Below are positions 10,625-22,805 of a stretch of DNA of 64,000 bases, one piece after another. A program made the position numbers and the translations under genes. The stretch is from Ophthalmolycus amberensis (Eukaryota > Chordata > Actinopteri > Perciformes > Zoarcidae), in the NCBI GenBank assembly GCA_024529925.1, contig JAFEUB010001060.1, positions 1 through 64,000 of the forward strand, read 5' to 3'. Positions within the stretch are counted from its first letter, which is position 1, and every line of letters begins with the position of its first letter. The notes under the pieces were generated by a model. The model made no database searches and was not told the origin of the DNA. It worked only from the letters and a program-made list of their open reading frames with translations.

Positions 10625-12592
10625 CCGTACTGTACCGTAGTATACCATACTATACTATACCGTACCGTAGTATACCATACTATACCGCACCGTACCGTAC
10701 CGTAGTATACCATAATATACCGTACCGTAGTATACCATACTATACCGCACCGTACTGTGCCGTAGTATACCATACTATACTATACCGTACCGTATCGTAC
10801 CGTAGTATACCATACTATACCATACCGTACCGTAGTATACCATACTATACTATACCGTACCGTATCGTACCGTAGTATACCATACTATACCATACCGTAC
10901 CATAGTATACCATACTATACTATACCGTACCGTAGTATACCATACTATACCGCACCGTACCGTACCGTAGTATACTATAATATACCGCACCGTACCGTAC
11001 CGTAGTATACCATACTATACTATACCGTACCGTACCGTAGTATACTATACCATACCGTACCGTAGTATACCATACTATACTATACCGTACCGTACCATAG
11101 TGTACCATACTATACCATACCGTACCGTAGTATACCATACTATACTATACTGTACCGTATCGTACCGTAGTATACCATACTATACTATACCGTACCGTAG
11201 TATACCATACTATACCATACCGTACCGTAGTATACCATACTATACTATACCGTACCGTAGTATACCATACTATACCACCGTACCGTAGTATACCATACTG
11301 TACTATACCGCACCGTACCGTAGTATACCATACTATACTATACCGTACCGTATCGTACCGTAGTATACCATACTATACCATACCATACTATACTATACCA
11401 TACCGTACCGTAGTATACCATACTATACTATACTATACCGTACCGTAGTATACCATACTATACCATACCGTACCGTAGTATACCATACTATACTATACCG
11501 TACCGTAGTATACCATACTATACCATACCGTACCGTAGTATACCATACTGTACTATACCGTACCGTAGTATACCATACTATACCATACCGTACCGTAGTA
11601 TACCATACTGTACTATACCGCACCGTACCGTAGTATACCATACTATACCATACCGTACCGTATCGTACCGTAGTATACCATACTATACCATACCATACTA
11701 TACTATACCATACCGTACCGTAGTATACCATACTATACCGCACCGTACCGTACCGTACCGTAGTATACCATACTATACCGTACCGTAGTATACCATACTA
11801 TACCGCACCGTACCGTGCCGTAGTATACCATACTATACTATACCGTACCGTAGTATACCATACTATACCGCACCGCCCGGTATCGTACCGTACCGTAGTA
11901 CCATACTATACCATACCGTACCGTAGTATACCATACTATACCATACCGTACCGTAGTATACCATACTATACTATACCGTACCGTATCGTACCGTAGTATA
12001 CCATACTATACCATACCGTACCGTAGTATACCATACTATACTATACCGTACCGTAGTATACCATACTATACCATACCGTACCGTAGTATACCATACTATA
12101 CTATACCGTACCGTAGTATACCATACTATACCATACCGTACCGTAGTATACCATACTATACTATACCGTACCATACCATAGTATACCATACTATACTATA
12201 CTGTACCGTAGTATACCATACTATACCGCACCGTACCGTACCGTAGTGTACCATACTGTACTATACCGTACCGTATCGTACCGTAGTATACCATACTATA
12301 CCATACCGTACCGTAGTATACCATACTATACTATACCGTACCGTACCGTAGTATACCATACTATACCATACCATAGTATACCATACTATACTATACCGTA
12401 CCGTAGTATACCATACTATACCATACCGTACCGTAGTATACCATACTATACTATACCGTACCGTAGTATATCATACTATACCATACCGTACCGTAGTATA
12501 CCATACTGTACTATACCGTACCGTACCGTAGTATACCATACTATACTATACCGTACCGTACCGTAGTATACCATACTGTACTATACCGTACC
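10625..12592 (+). repeat. Pentanucleotide satellite-like array with 30/60-bp higher-order period
   Basis: About 1.97 kb built almost wholly from five-base words (ACCGT, AGTAT, ACCAT, ACTAT, ACCGC). Six words form a 30-bp unit, and two alternating 30-bp units, differing in the last word (ACCAT or ACTAT), form a 60-bp unit; 12001-12060 and 12061-12120 are identical. Each unit contains TAGTAT-ACC-ATACTA, a perfect 6-bp inverted repeat. Because the period is five, frames translate into a repeated I-P-Y-Y/R-S pattern and stay open for up to about 100 codons. These are not genes. Confidence 0.95.
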
Positions 12593-12594
12593 TG

Positions 12595-12830
12595 CATTAG
12601 ATACAGACCTCAAGATAAACTCTAATTATTTGTGTGTGATCCCTTGTATTTTCATCTAGCGCCATTGTTAAATAGAAATGTGTATTATACTTTAAAAGCA
12701 AACACCTGCTAAACTAATGCGATGGTAGTGGAGTGTTTATCACTCCTCAGCACTAAGTGACACGTGTTAGCATGCTGATGTGTTAAACTAAGATGGTGAC
12801 CATGATGAACATTATTCCTGCTCAATGCAG
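12595..12830 (+). repeat. Dispersed fish repeat, copy 2, right part
   Basis: Contains TTTTCATCTAGCGCCATTG and GTTAGCATGCTGATGTG followed by AAACTAAGATGGTGACCATG. The last phrase matches GAACTAAGATGGCGAATAGG in the copy at 31690-31976. With 10461-10572 it forms one copy split by the array. Confidence 0.65.
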
Positions 12831-13072
12831 CTGTCACTGTATTCATGCTTGCTAGTGATGTTCCCAACAAGGTTTAAACTCGTCGACTAATCTGAAAAGT
12901 TCAAAAAACACAAACAGAACTGAGCATGATTAGTCCCTGAGGTTAAACATTGACCAGAATAATATTGCGTCTGTTATAAAAGCCTCATGAAATGTTTCAA
13001 TCACCAAATCTCAAAAGTGGCAGAAATATGTCCCCAGTGTTTGCTGTGGTCGGGCCTGGTATACAAGGTACC

Positions 13073-13226
13073 ATCAACACTCTGAAGTCAGTGTACGCCA
13101 TCAGCAGTTCTAAATGGTATCCTTTTACATTCATAAGGAGATAAAAGGTTGTATTTTTATGGACTGAAACAAATCTTGTCGAAGTTCTAATGATGTATTA
13201 TAATCTACTTAGAGCTAGTGTCAACA
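13073..13226. repeat. Diverged dispersed repeat, copy 2
   Basis: Partner of 2692-2868: shared AGTCAGTGTA start and TGTATTATAATCTACTTAG-AGCTAGTGT end. Confidence 0.35.
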
Positions 13227-13363
13227 GCTCATAATTCATCTCTAATATCTATTTATGTTGTTGTGAAAGCATCTCCTGGATTCATTCAAGTTTCTCACCA
13301 ACACTACAGATTACATTTGAACACATCATGATAACGTCATGATTTACATTCTCCCAGTACTCA

Positions 13364-13405
13364 TTTTCACTGAACAGAGCCTGAATGCATCATAATGTAA
13401 CTGAA
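13364..13405 (+). mobile_element. hAT-like fragment
   Basis: TTTTCACTGAACAGAGCCTG and the following bases through CATAATGTAACTGAA are nearly identical to 50572-50614, which lies in the hAT-like copy beginning at 50251. Confidence 0.6.
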
Positions 13406-14170
13406 CGGAACCTTCGTTCGGTTGACTTAAACACTGATTGGTTGTTTACAATGTAACAATGGATCAGTACGGAGTGATCTATGTATGGTGCCAACTAGCG
13501 AGGTTAGCACCATTTAATCCACTAGTCGACTAACACTAGCATGCTAATATTAGCATATAGTTCAAAGCCAGTGAAACCAATAGTGTGAACTAGTGTCGCC
13601 TTGTTATCCTCATAAAGAGCTCATCTTCCTTCTGCTCCCAGGCGTTCTTCTTGAAGTGTTAAGTTAACTGATGTTTCATATGGAAATTGACAACTCACTC
13701 CACGCCCGCCATCTATGGAAGCACTTACCTGGCTTAAACTATTCATGGTAAGAGCCAGCAGCATTAATATTTGGTGCACACGTTGCACACGCATAAGATC
13801 ACATGCAGTCCCGGTGTAGCGCTTCACTTCCCCGCCGTGTGAGCGCACACCACCTCCTTAGTCAGACAGCCCATTACGCTGATTACTGGCAGAGGAACCA
13901 CTGGCTGGATAACAGCCATAACCCTAAAATAGATTAGAAACGGTTTACAAACCCAAACACTGACACAGCAGGGTGTGTGTGTGCGTTTGTTATTGTGAGT
14001 GTAACAAGATTTGGCCCAAACAATGACTGACGCCCTTGTGCCGCAGTGAAGACGGAGTTCCCCTCTGCCTGTGGAAACAGATTGGAAGAGTCCCAGCTGG
14101 TTTTAACCTAAATGCAAATGATGTGCCAGAGTGTGACGGGGCACTTTAAAAAAATATATTAAAAAAATAA
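13406..14170. other. Intronic DNA without recognised gene
   Basis: Contains scattered GTTAGCAC and CTAGCATGCTAATATTAGCAT phrases at 13500-13560 that may be a further decayed fragment of the GTTAGCATGC repeat family. Otherwise nothing is recognised. Confidence 0.4.
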
Positions 14171-14175
14171 GTGTG

Positions 14176-14191
14176 CTCTCTCTCTCTCTCT
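14176..14191 (+). repeat. (CT)8 microsatellite
   Basis: CT dinucleotide repeat, 16 bases. Confidence 0.95.
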
Positions 14192-14344
14192 GGGGACTAG
14201 TTTGCCATGAGAGCAGGATTAATGAGAGCGCCATGCTGCACGGGACCGTGTGCAGCACCACCCAGCAGAGAGGTAGGAGGGAGGAAGGAAGGAAAGGAAA
14301 GGAAGAAAACAGGAATACAATGCAGAAGGGAGTGGTGGAAAGGG

Positions 14345-14350
14345 GAGAGA

Positions 14351-14401
<51 letters not shown>
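14345..14401 (+). repeat. (GA)n microsatellite
   Basis: GA repeat of 57 bases with one ACAG interruption. It is preceded by a purine-rich GGAA/AGGA tract from about 14270. Serine-leucine and arginine-glutamate frames across it are artefacts. Confidence 0.96.
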
Positions 14402-14402
<1 letters not shown>

Positions 14403-15512
14403 CCACCCACCAGCATTCAAATGCATCAAAGTAATCTGATCAGGCCGCATTATGAATGCACAAAACATCTCATTTAAAGGAGTTTCCATTAAATTGACAC
14501 AGCATCCATCCTGAGCATTTTGAAAAAAAACAGCACAAGCACAAACAGATGGGCAGTACCGACAAAGAGGATCCCAGCACAGAGCATTGGTTTTTCCCAT
14601 TCCCCTAATTGATTGACGAAGGACGTGTGTGTTTGCTTACATGTGGACGGACTGTGCTTTGCATTAAAATGAGATGGAAAAACATCAAGAGCACGTGGGG
14701 TAAATGAAGAAATGACAGTGAAGTAGTGATTTCTTGGGGAGAATCCGGTAATATAACACGGTCAGATTGTTAGCACCCAGCGGGAAGGTTTAGTTCTGTT
14801 CCAGCAAAGTGTCGGTGGAGTGAAGTCATTCATCTTATTGGAGAGCACTGGTGGACAAGACGAGACGGATTCACTGTCAGGCTATACAATGATACCAGGC
14901 TCTTTCTGTTGTCTCTGCTTTCAACACAATGATGTATTAAGTACAGCAAACTAATGTTGAACTCTTAGAGGTATCCATCCATGCAGTCTGGATTCCATTT
15001 GTCCAGGTTCTGAGATCTCTCTTTTCTGAGTCCTGACGTCACCTCGCTCTGTTCCACCAGCTGCTGCAACGCGCTGCAATCTCCCATCCAGGTGTTTCTA
15101 ATTGGTCTCTCTGATAAGATGTAGCCTCGTCCTCTGGTTTACTATCCGCTCTCTGAGATAACAAGAGTTTCCACAACTGGAATCAGACTGTGATTTTTAA
15201 GAACATTACACAACAATGACTTGTCTTCTTTAGCAGTAAAAGAAGAACGACAGAATGGTGAAATATGTGCCCACTAAGCAGATATAATGCTGTTCAAAAA
15301 AGTGTGTGGTGTTTAAGTTAGTGTCGTATATTTAGATATTATTATGCGACATGCTTACTATCATTAGTTTTCTGAACTTCTTTTGATGGAGGAGAACCTA
15401 CAAACCACCAGTAATTAGAGCCAACGCACATTCAACAGGACTCCACTGTCATCATAATAGTCTTTTATACAAATACATGAATTCACATTGTTGAGCAATG
15501 TTATGATTTTGT

Positions 15513-15517
<5 letters not shown>

Positions 15518-15560
<43 letters not shown>
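15518..15560 (+). repeat. (TA)n microsatellite
   Basis: TA repeat of 43 bases with a single TATG interruption. Confidence 0.96.
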
Positions 15561-17311
15561 CTATATTTAACATCACATTCATACACAATGTCCACACTGA
15601 GTTTGTAACCCCCAATTAATCATATTATATTATAGGTGCATATATTATAGGAGAGAAGCCTAAGAATCAAACTAAATGCAGTAGAACAGTAAAAACATGT
15701 TGGTTTCACTTTCACTTTGGCCTTCGGTGTTCACAGCGTTAGTTCAACAGGATGACAGGACAACTGGGTGTCTAAGGGAACTACAAATGAACCAATACAT
15801 CACAATAATCTCAATATAAATCTGTGCATTGACTACAAAATGTAAAATGTGGGTGTTTTTGTCATTTTACATTTGACAGAACTAAACCCCCACCACTCAA
15901 TGCAGCCTGCGTCTGACTTTCCTCTCACTGAGCTTGTAGTTCCACGAGTGCGTCCTCCCTCTCGACTCTCTGTTCCACCGGGACGCGATAACCATCGTTG
16001 CACCGCGCGGTCGCCAGAGGGCACGGCGATAAGCACAAATTACTTTGGCGTTGTTGACTCTTAAAATTCCCCCGAATTTAACAGTGATGAACGACTATTA
16101 GGGGCGAACGCCACTTCCTCGAGGCTGAGAGGGGGGAGAAGAGCGCGCAGCAGAGACGGGGTGCTAATTTCCAGATCATTATTCCTAAGCGAGCGTGTGG
16201 GAAGGGCGTCCTTCAAGCCCGTCCTCCAGCTGCAGCAGAGCCAGGGCTGATTTGTGAGAGGAGGGGGGGGCTGTGAAGTGTCCGGTTCACACGGTAAACA
16301 CAGCGTTTGAGCCTCGACCGAGGGCTCGGGACGACTCTGGCATAACAAAACCTTCTTCAGTGGATGCATGACGGTCTGAAAATGTTTGGTGACCTTTTCA
16401 GAGAATGTGAATCTATTTTCCGCTAAAAGGATCAGTAGAGCAAACCCTCTTGGCATGCGTGGAGCTGAGCTGGCTGCGATATGACATTATTTAGAATATG
16501 ACAACGTACTGAAATATAGTGAATATTAAGGGAGTCGGGGCACAGATGACCCTCTGACTGTAGAGCCACTATTTCATGAGTTTAACTTCCCCTCAGAACA
16601 TAATTGAGCATGTGCAGACTCTCTGCTGAGGCCCGAGGTGTTCCAGCTCATGCCGAGTCAATGCTCAGCCCAGCAGAGAAACCAGAGGAGCCGAGTCTGA
16701 CAACGTGCTGGTCTGCTGTGGTGCCCTGCGCTGTGAATCTTAAACTGGCTCCATCTGGAATCAGCATGCCATCTGCTCTGCTGCTCTGCTAAAAGATAAA
16801 TAAATTAAAAACAAATACAGCTCCAAAATAAAGACGGGTTTTTTTAAAAGAGAAAACATGTTGAGTAACTACTGACGTCTTCGTATTGATTTTCACAACT
16901 GCGAGTGAACTCCAGAAGAGCTGAAGAGAGCAGAGTAAAGATGATTTCATTCCTATGCATCACATATACTGCTCACAATATCAACATGTGTTTGGTTGTG
17001 TACTGTCCAGTACATAGAATACAAGAAAATATTCTATGCCCGACTTCACAATGTGCCCAAATCCCGGTCCTGGTTTACAGTCCTGTTTTATTCTTTGGAC
17101 CAACCTTCCATGGCCCATGAATATGGCGTCTTTTTCTCTTTCACAAACTCTTATTATCGTTATGAGGCACAGACTGGGTCCTGATTAAAGGGGACATAAA
17201 GTTTGATGATACAAGACCAGGGTTTAATATTTGATCTCTTCATCACTTTGGGGAACGTAGTCAACACATCAGGTATACATGTGGTGTGTTAATGAATGCT
17301 CTGCTTCGGAT
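15561..17311. other. Intronic DNA without recognised gene
   Basis: A 131-residue open frame runs on the minus strand at 16061-16456 through a GC-richer, purine-rich stretch. It has no recognisable domain, and I regard it as chance. Confidence 0.5.
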
Positions 17312-17510
17312 CATGGACTGTAAACGAGAAGAGGACGGATAGTTGTCGTGATGTTGCTCGTTGGTTTGTGGACTGACATTTTGAGTTCTGCGTTTTGGCC
17401 GTCGCCATCTTGGTTTTGTGCAACCAGTGAACTGAAGTGACCATGTTCAGACTGAGGAGGAGTGATGTAGAGACGTACCTCTATGATAGTGCCACCCTAG
17501 CTAGAATGTA
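17312..17510 (+). mobile_element. MITE family A fragment (5' half)
   Basis: CATGGACTGTA, TTGGTTTGTGGACTGA, GCCATCTTGGTTTT and GGAGGAGTGATGTAGAGACG match the 5' half of the copy at 57134-57607. The 3' half is absent. Confidence 0.75.
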
Positions 17511-18858
17511 AAACACAGCTGTTTGGTGGATGGCGGACTAGTAATATCAAGCTAGTACTGAAAACTCTTAATGTCCATTGTTGTGTGTTTGTGCATCCAT
17601 CTTTCTTAAATCCATTCATGAAAGCACGACTATGTGACATCTAAAAGACAAAGTAACACAGTTACACAATTGAAGTCATTTGCAATAAAAAAGCACCATT
17701 GCTCAATCCAACAGGTGTTTGCTGCACACCTGGTCTGGTATGAGCAGCAGTTTGGTGGCTAGTATTAACTAATGTAAGTGTCAGGTTAGTGGCTTTAACA
17801 CTCTTCTCTGTAATGTTTCACGTTTTGGCTCAACATCTCAATGCAATTTGCATTATTCTATAATGTTCTATATTTGTGTGCTACTTTCATGAAGGAGGAA
17901 GATGGTTATGTTGTCCGTCAATACTTTTCCAACCTTCCTGTCTGTGGAAATTTGATTCTATACTGAGGACGTCAATATTTAAAGATTTAAATCAGATCAG
18001 TTGTTCGAAAAGAGCTCAACATGGGCACCAACATGTATAGTGTGTGGAGGGTGTCTGTGTCGTCACGCCGCTGTCCATGGTGCTGAAATGCATCGGAGGA
18101 AAAGGACAGAACGACAGTCTAATCAAAGCCAGCTCTCTCACTCATGCATTTGTTTATATATACATATGAGCTCATTCCTTTTTGTGAACTATTGCTGGAA
18201 TTCATTTATTGAGATTAATGTACATTTTGTAGACCCCTCCCCCAAAAAAAGAAGTCTGTAAAGTATAGTCTATGTATAAGTACCTACGTTAACTGAAGTA
18301 ATGCTCTTAACTTAAGCCAAGTTACCAAACAAATGTGATTAGTTCAGATCAGCAGCTCTTTGCTGTATCAGTTTGAATAACCAAACACAAACACTTATTT
18401 GTATCAACCTGAGGCCTGCAACATGTTCTCAACTCACTTTATTCCCTCTTGCCTCCTGTTATGGAATAAGTGGCGATACCCCACCAAAACGCAATTCAGG
18501 CGTGTGAGGTGAATCTATAAAGTGTCTGACTCGGCCCTAATAGCTCTCCTCTGGTCCAGCCCCCACTTTGACATTTAGTTTGGCGAGACAAGTGCATTTT
18601 TCACACAACATCGTGTTTCCTGTTTTAGGCCTGCATGCAGACATCGTCTTATTAACACCGTATACAGCACAAAGTGACAGAGAAGACGAGAGGCAAATGC
18701 TAGAGGGTACGCTTCGGTTTTAAATTTCAGCATGCCGAGACTGTAATGTGATGATATCGACGGGCTCTTTCAGACACTCTCAAACAGATTTGTTTCAGGG
18801 AAATCATCAGCCACACAGCGTAATGCTGTTTTATCCAAAGCTTGTTTACCCAGTGAGA
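17511..18858. other. Intronic DNA without recognised gene
   Basis: No coding, RNA or repeat family recognised. Confidence 0.5.
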
Positions 18859-18880
18859 GGGGGGGGGGGGGGGGGGGGGG
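18859..18880 (+). repeat. Poly-G run (G22)
   Basis: Twenty-two consecutive G residues. The exact length in an assembly is likely to be unreliable. Confidence 0.9.
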
Positions 18881-20813
18881 TGGACCATATGGCCGTGGAG
18901 CTGTGTGCTTGTACTGGGATTTAACAGCAGCGGAGAGAGGCGTGTGTGTTAGCGTGTGTGTGTGGTGGTAAGAGGAGGTGAAGCTATTCTGCTCACATCC
19001 TCATGCGGTGTCAGGGGAAGCTGCCCGAACTTACCTCTCCTATCTCAGTCATAGTTTCTGGTTATAGCGAGGAGGGAAGGGAGGAAAGTCAAAAAGGCCC
19101 CTCTTTCTGGGGGGGCATTAATATTGAAGCTAGTGTAAAGGGATTACTGGAGGAGGTGGATGGGATGAGGAGGCCGGGAGGAAGAAATATTGAGGAGAGA
19201 TAAAGAGTTGTGGATTTTGATCGGAGGTCATATCTAGATTCAAACTTCAGGGTACGAACCCTCCACTGCTGCTTCAACACAAGCACAAGTTTCCGATCTG
19301 TGGACCACACAGGCTTTCTCAAGCAGCCGGCCAAACATGTCTAGAATCCTTATCAAAGACCTCCCCACCACCACCTACAGCACAGCCAATAGACCTCTTT
19401 CCTGCTCGTAAACATGATGCAGATGTGAAGGAACACATCTGATACTTTATACTGGCTTTATTCTTAATATGGACAGTCACTCACTCCATGACAGCTAAAG
19501 TTAGCAGAAGGCTAAGCTAAACTAGCAACATTTCTCTCTACCTCTGAAACACTTTGCCGATATTGTAGCTTGCTAGAGCCACGAATGACCGTTTATCATC
19601 TTAAAGTCTGGCACTCAACAACACAGCAAGATGACAATGTGAATGTTTAACTTCCGCCTACTACTCTGAGGGGGTTCGTGTTTGCCTCCAGTCTTTCCTT
19701 TGTTTGGTCTCTAGCTTACACCGTGACATAATCATGACATCGGGTCAACAGGGGCCTCTAAGAAGCGCTGCAATGAAAGGTGGAAAACATTCTGCGATCA
19801 TTCCTTCAGCACGATGACTCTGAGGACGTTTCCTTTAACCAGCACGATAGTAGAGAAACCTTGATTTTGACGCTACGATGATCCTGTGGTTCATTAATAA
19901 AACACCTCGTGAAACAAAAGAAGCCTGAGGGAAGATTTTTAAAAAGCAAACAGCTACTCTTTAGTCTGCTACCGGCACAGCCCGGGTCGCTGCATCTTCT
20001 GTCTCAACATTTGAGCCCCCACGGTGAAGCGTGAGGAATGGAAAAGTCAAAACAAAAAGGTACGAGTTTGAACAAAAGCTGTGGAAGTCATTCACAGACA
20101 CGCATAACCACTGCCACATCCCCGTGGAACGCTCCTGGGCTCATTTTAAGGTGTTCTTTGTTTGGCCGTGCCAATTTTCTACATGAATGAGAGTAGGAAA
20201 CAGCGCAATCAATCAAAGTCGCTCCTTTTCCTAACAAGCTACCCAACGCGGGACTCCACATATTAACCAAGACAGCCGGCAAATGGGAATTTGTGGTAGC
20301 TTGAGATGTTCTTCTTTTAAAATTTCATGTCGCATGATTATGTATGGTACACGGAGCATAGAGGACGGGGTCCACTTCAAGGTGAGCTGAGATCACAGGA
20401 GGCTCTGTAAAATACATGGAGCGCTCAGTTTGATGAGATCCAACAAGACTGACCCCACTTGGCCGTGATAAGACAGTCTGTGAACGTCAGCACTAAGATG
20501 AGTGCCGTTGAAGGCGAGGCGGAGCAGATGGATTGCATTGTTGCCAAGATTGGGAGTTTCCAAAAGAAATGGTTTGAACAGGTTGCTGAGCTGTTTAAAT
20601 GGAAGGTGCCGAGGCGTAATGCATCGCTGTTTGTGGAGGCAAACTAAATGAAGCGGGGACTGCCGGCTCTGCAGCCACGGCTTCTTTTGATTCTTCCATG
20701 TTGAAGACAGAAGAGCAGAGACCCCAACATCCACAGATAGACAGGTAGAACCACGGAGGCTTGTTTTGTTCATAAACCCATCTGCTCTCTGATATTTCCA
20801 GCAAAATTAAAGC
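18881..20813. other. Intronic DNA without recognised gene
   Basis: Short open frames at 19003-19203 (+) and 20393-20773 (-) show no family resemblance. A complex, non-repetitive stretch at 20085-20290 could be regulatory, but this is not supported by anything specific. Confidence 0.45.
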
Positions 20814-20900
20814 CCCATTCCTTTTTTTTTATTAACCTTTATTTTCAATCTCTTAAACAAGGGGGTCTGGCCAAGATGGCAACGTTAAAGTTTCACAACA
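20814..20900 (-). repeat. Dispersed repeat tail (minus orientation)
   Basis: ATTAACCTTTATTTTCAATCTC and GGTCTGGCCAAGATGGCAAC resemble, in reverse complement, the GCCATCTTGGCCAG...AAATAAAGGTTAA tail of a common fish retroelement. A related phrase is at 28567-28620. Confidence 0.5.
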
Positions 20901-22714
20901 TAAAAACGAGACAAAAGACTTGAAACAAACCAGGATTTTGCAGCATTCAGTGTCAGGACAAGTACAAACAATGTTCAGCGATCCATAATCCCGTTTCTTT
21001 AAACGGTACGGGTTCTAGTGATGACGTATCTCATTTTCCTGCAAGATCAGAGGTTGTAGCTACCGAGTACCAGGGACAGAGAGAGATGATGTTCAATCCT
21101 GTATAATTTGGGAGAACAAACCTTTTAAGATGCCATGACGAAATGAACACATATTTTCTCATGTAGGACATTTGTGCTACATTATGTAGCCATAAATGAG
21201 TTTACCATCGACACAATGTAAACCTCCCATTGGTGAATGTGTCCCCCTTCTTCTACGAACAAAGAAGCACTGCGTCAACCTGTAGCACGGATCCAAGCGT
21301 CCGTGTAGAATGAGATTAACAGAGCCGCCGCTCGCCTGCAATGCAGCCGTCTCGGCGCCGACGTTGACTCGATTCAGCACGCGAAGACGGCGCGCACAGC
21401 GCAACCAACCAAACACACACCAAAGCCATTTGCCACCCCGAGACGAAAAGCAATCACAATTTCTGCTACGTCTCATTGGCAAACCCATTTGCTCTACCGC
21501 GGAGCCATGCGTTCAGAAGACAGCTGAAGAGAAATGTGTGTTGATGGTGGTAAAAGATCTTAATCTCCATTTCACTCACATGCTCGTTTGATCAGCTTCC
21601 ATATGTTGTTCATCCTTCATGCATTATGTTGCCCTGCCTCTCCTTTGTCTCTCTTTTCCACAGGCTTGCCAATATAATGTGGTAACCAGTTGGCTCAGTC
21701 TTTTTCCTTGTATTTTCAATGAGCTGCTGCAGGTTTTTTTGGCATGACTATCCTGTATTACCCAAAACAATTCCACTTGAATATTTTCCAGGAGCATATT
21801 CTGCCAATTTACCTGTCCATTTTTCATCAGGCAAAACTACAAGTGCCAGATAGTCCCACTTGAGAAGTAAAAAAGTTTAATGGCTGAGAGACAAAAAGGT
21901 TAAAATGACCCTGCTACTCAAGTCACATTGACTACTTAAGCATGGCGTTCCATGGGGATTGCTTGGCGCTCCCAAAAGGATATTTAGCATGCCTGCCAAG
22001 TAGCGCAAGTACCTCAGCACTGCCTGAAGAACTAGTTCTCCATCATGGTCACAAAGAATACAGAGTGAGCAAGAAGCGCATGCTTGGATGACGCTGGCAC
22101 TTTTGCCAATAAACTAGTGAATAGGAAGTTGTATCATGAACAAAGCAATCCAGGCTTTGTTTTACAGACCATGAATAAACTTCTCCTTCTTTTCTTTTAG
22201 CAAAGGAACATAAAGACAACTTTTCCCTCCTCAGCGTTTCCAAATGGTATTATTGTTGGCGTAGCTGTTGCAAACACAACCGAGCGCTTTCAACAAGACA
22301 TTTTGTTTCCCACAGTTACTTGGGTTGGTCCATTGTTTCTGCTACTCAGAATTACAACTGCAAATAACTTATATTGGTTCTCTTTGGTTACTGGGGATTG
22401 CTCCGTGAAAGGAGCAAAAGAGCGATCCTCTTCCTGTTTTGGTTGCGCAACAGTTGACGCCCTTCCTTTGCGCCGTAAATACCGCCTTCATTTTCCCGGG
22501 AGATCGTTCCAGCTGGCAGACAGTACTACATTGTAAAAGCGAGACTTATAGGGAACCAATCTTAACGTCACTGCTGTCATTATTCTACAGCCATCAACAT
22601 TTACCTTAAATGTTACTTTAACGTTTAGAGAAAACAACAGAATGTCCATATGGAAGTAATCTGAGTAGATTCTTAAACCTAAATATTTAGAGTAATCTGG
22701 TATATAACTTTGGA
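20901..22714. other. Intronic DNA without recognised gene
   Basis: Contains a GC-rich stretch at 21300-21420 and unremarkable AT-rich sequence. Open frames at 21177-21488 (-) and 21624-21827 (-) have no recognised homology. Confidence 0.45.
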
Positions 22715-22805
22715 TTACAGCCATTCCCAGCATGCATTGAGTGGAAGGCGAGGTCAGACCCTGCCAGTCAATCACAGACTGGTCAAGCTCATCTTCCACC
22801 ATATA
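22715..22805. repeat. Dispersed repeat fragment
   Basis: ATTCCCAGCATGCATTGAGTGGAAGGCGAGGTCAGACCCTGCCAGTCAATCACAGACTGG-type sequence resembles a widespread fish repeat that carries a GCATGCATTGGGCGGAAGGCAGGGTACACCCTGG-like phrase. Identification is from memory only. Confidence 0.45.

Noticed and set aside
14103..14600. 165-codon serine/leucine-rich minus-strand frame
   Set aside because: It is driven by the GA/CT microsatellite and has no other support.
16061..16456. 131-codon minus-strand frame
   Set aside because: No recognised motif, no splice or promoter evidence; consistent with chance in GC-richer DNA.
20393..20773. 126-codon minus-strand frame with an overlapping plus-strand frame
   Set aside because: No family resemblance on either strand.
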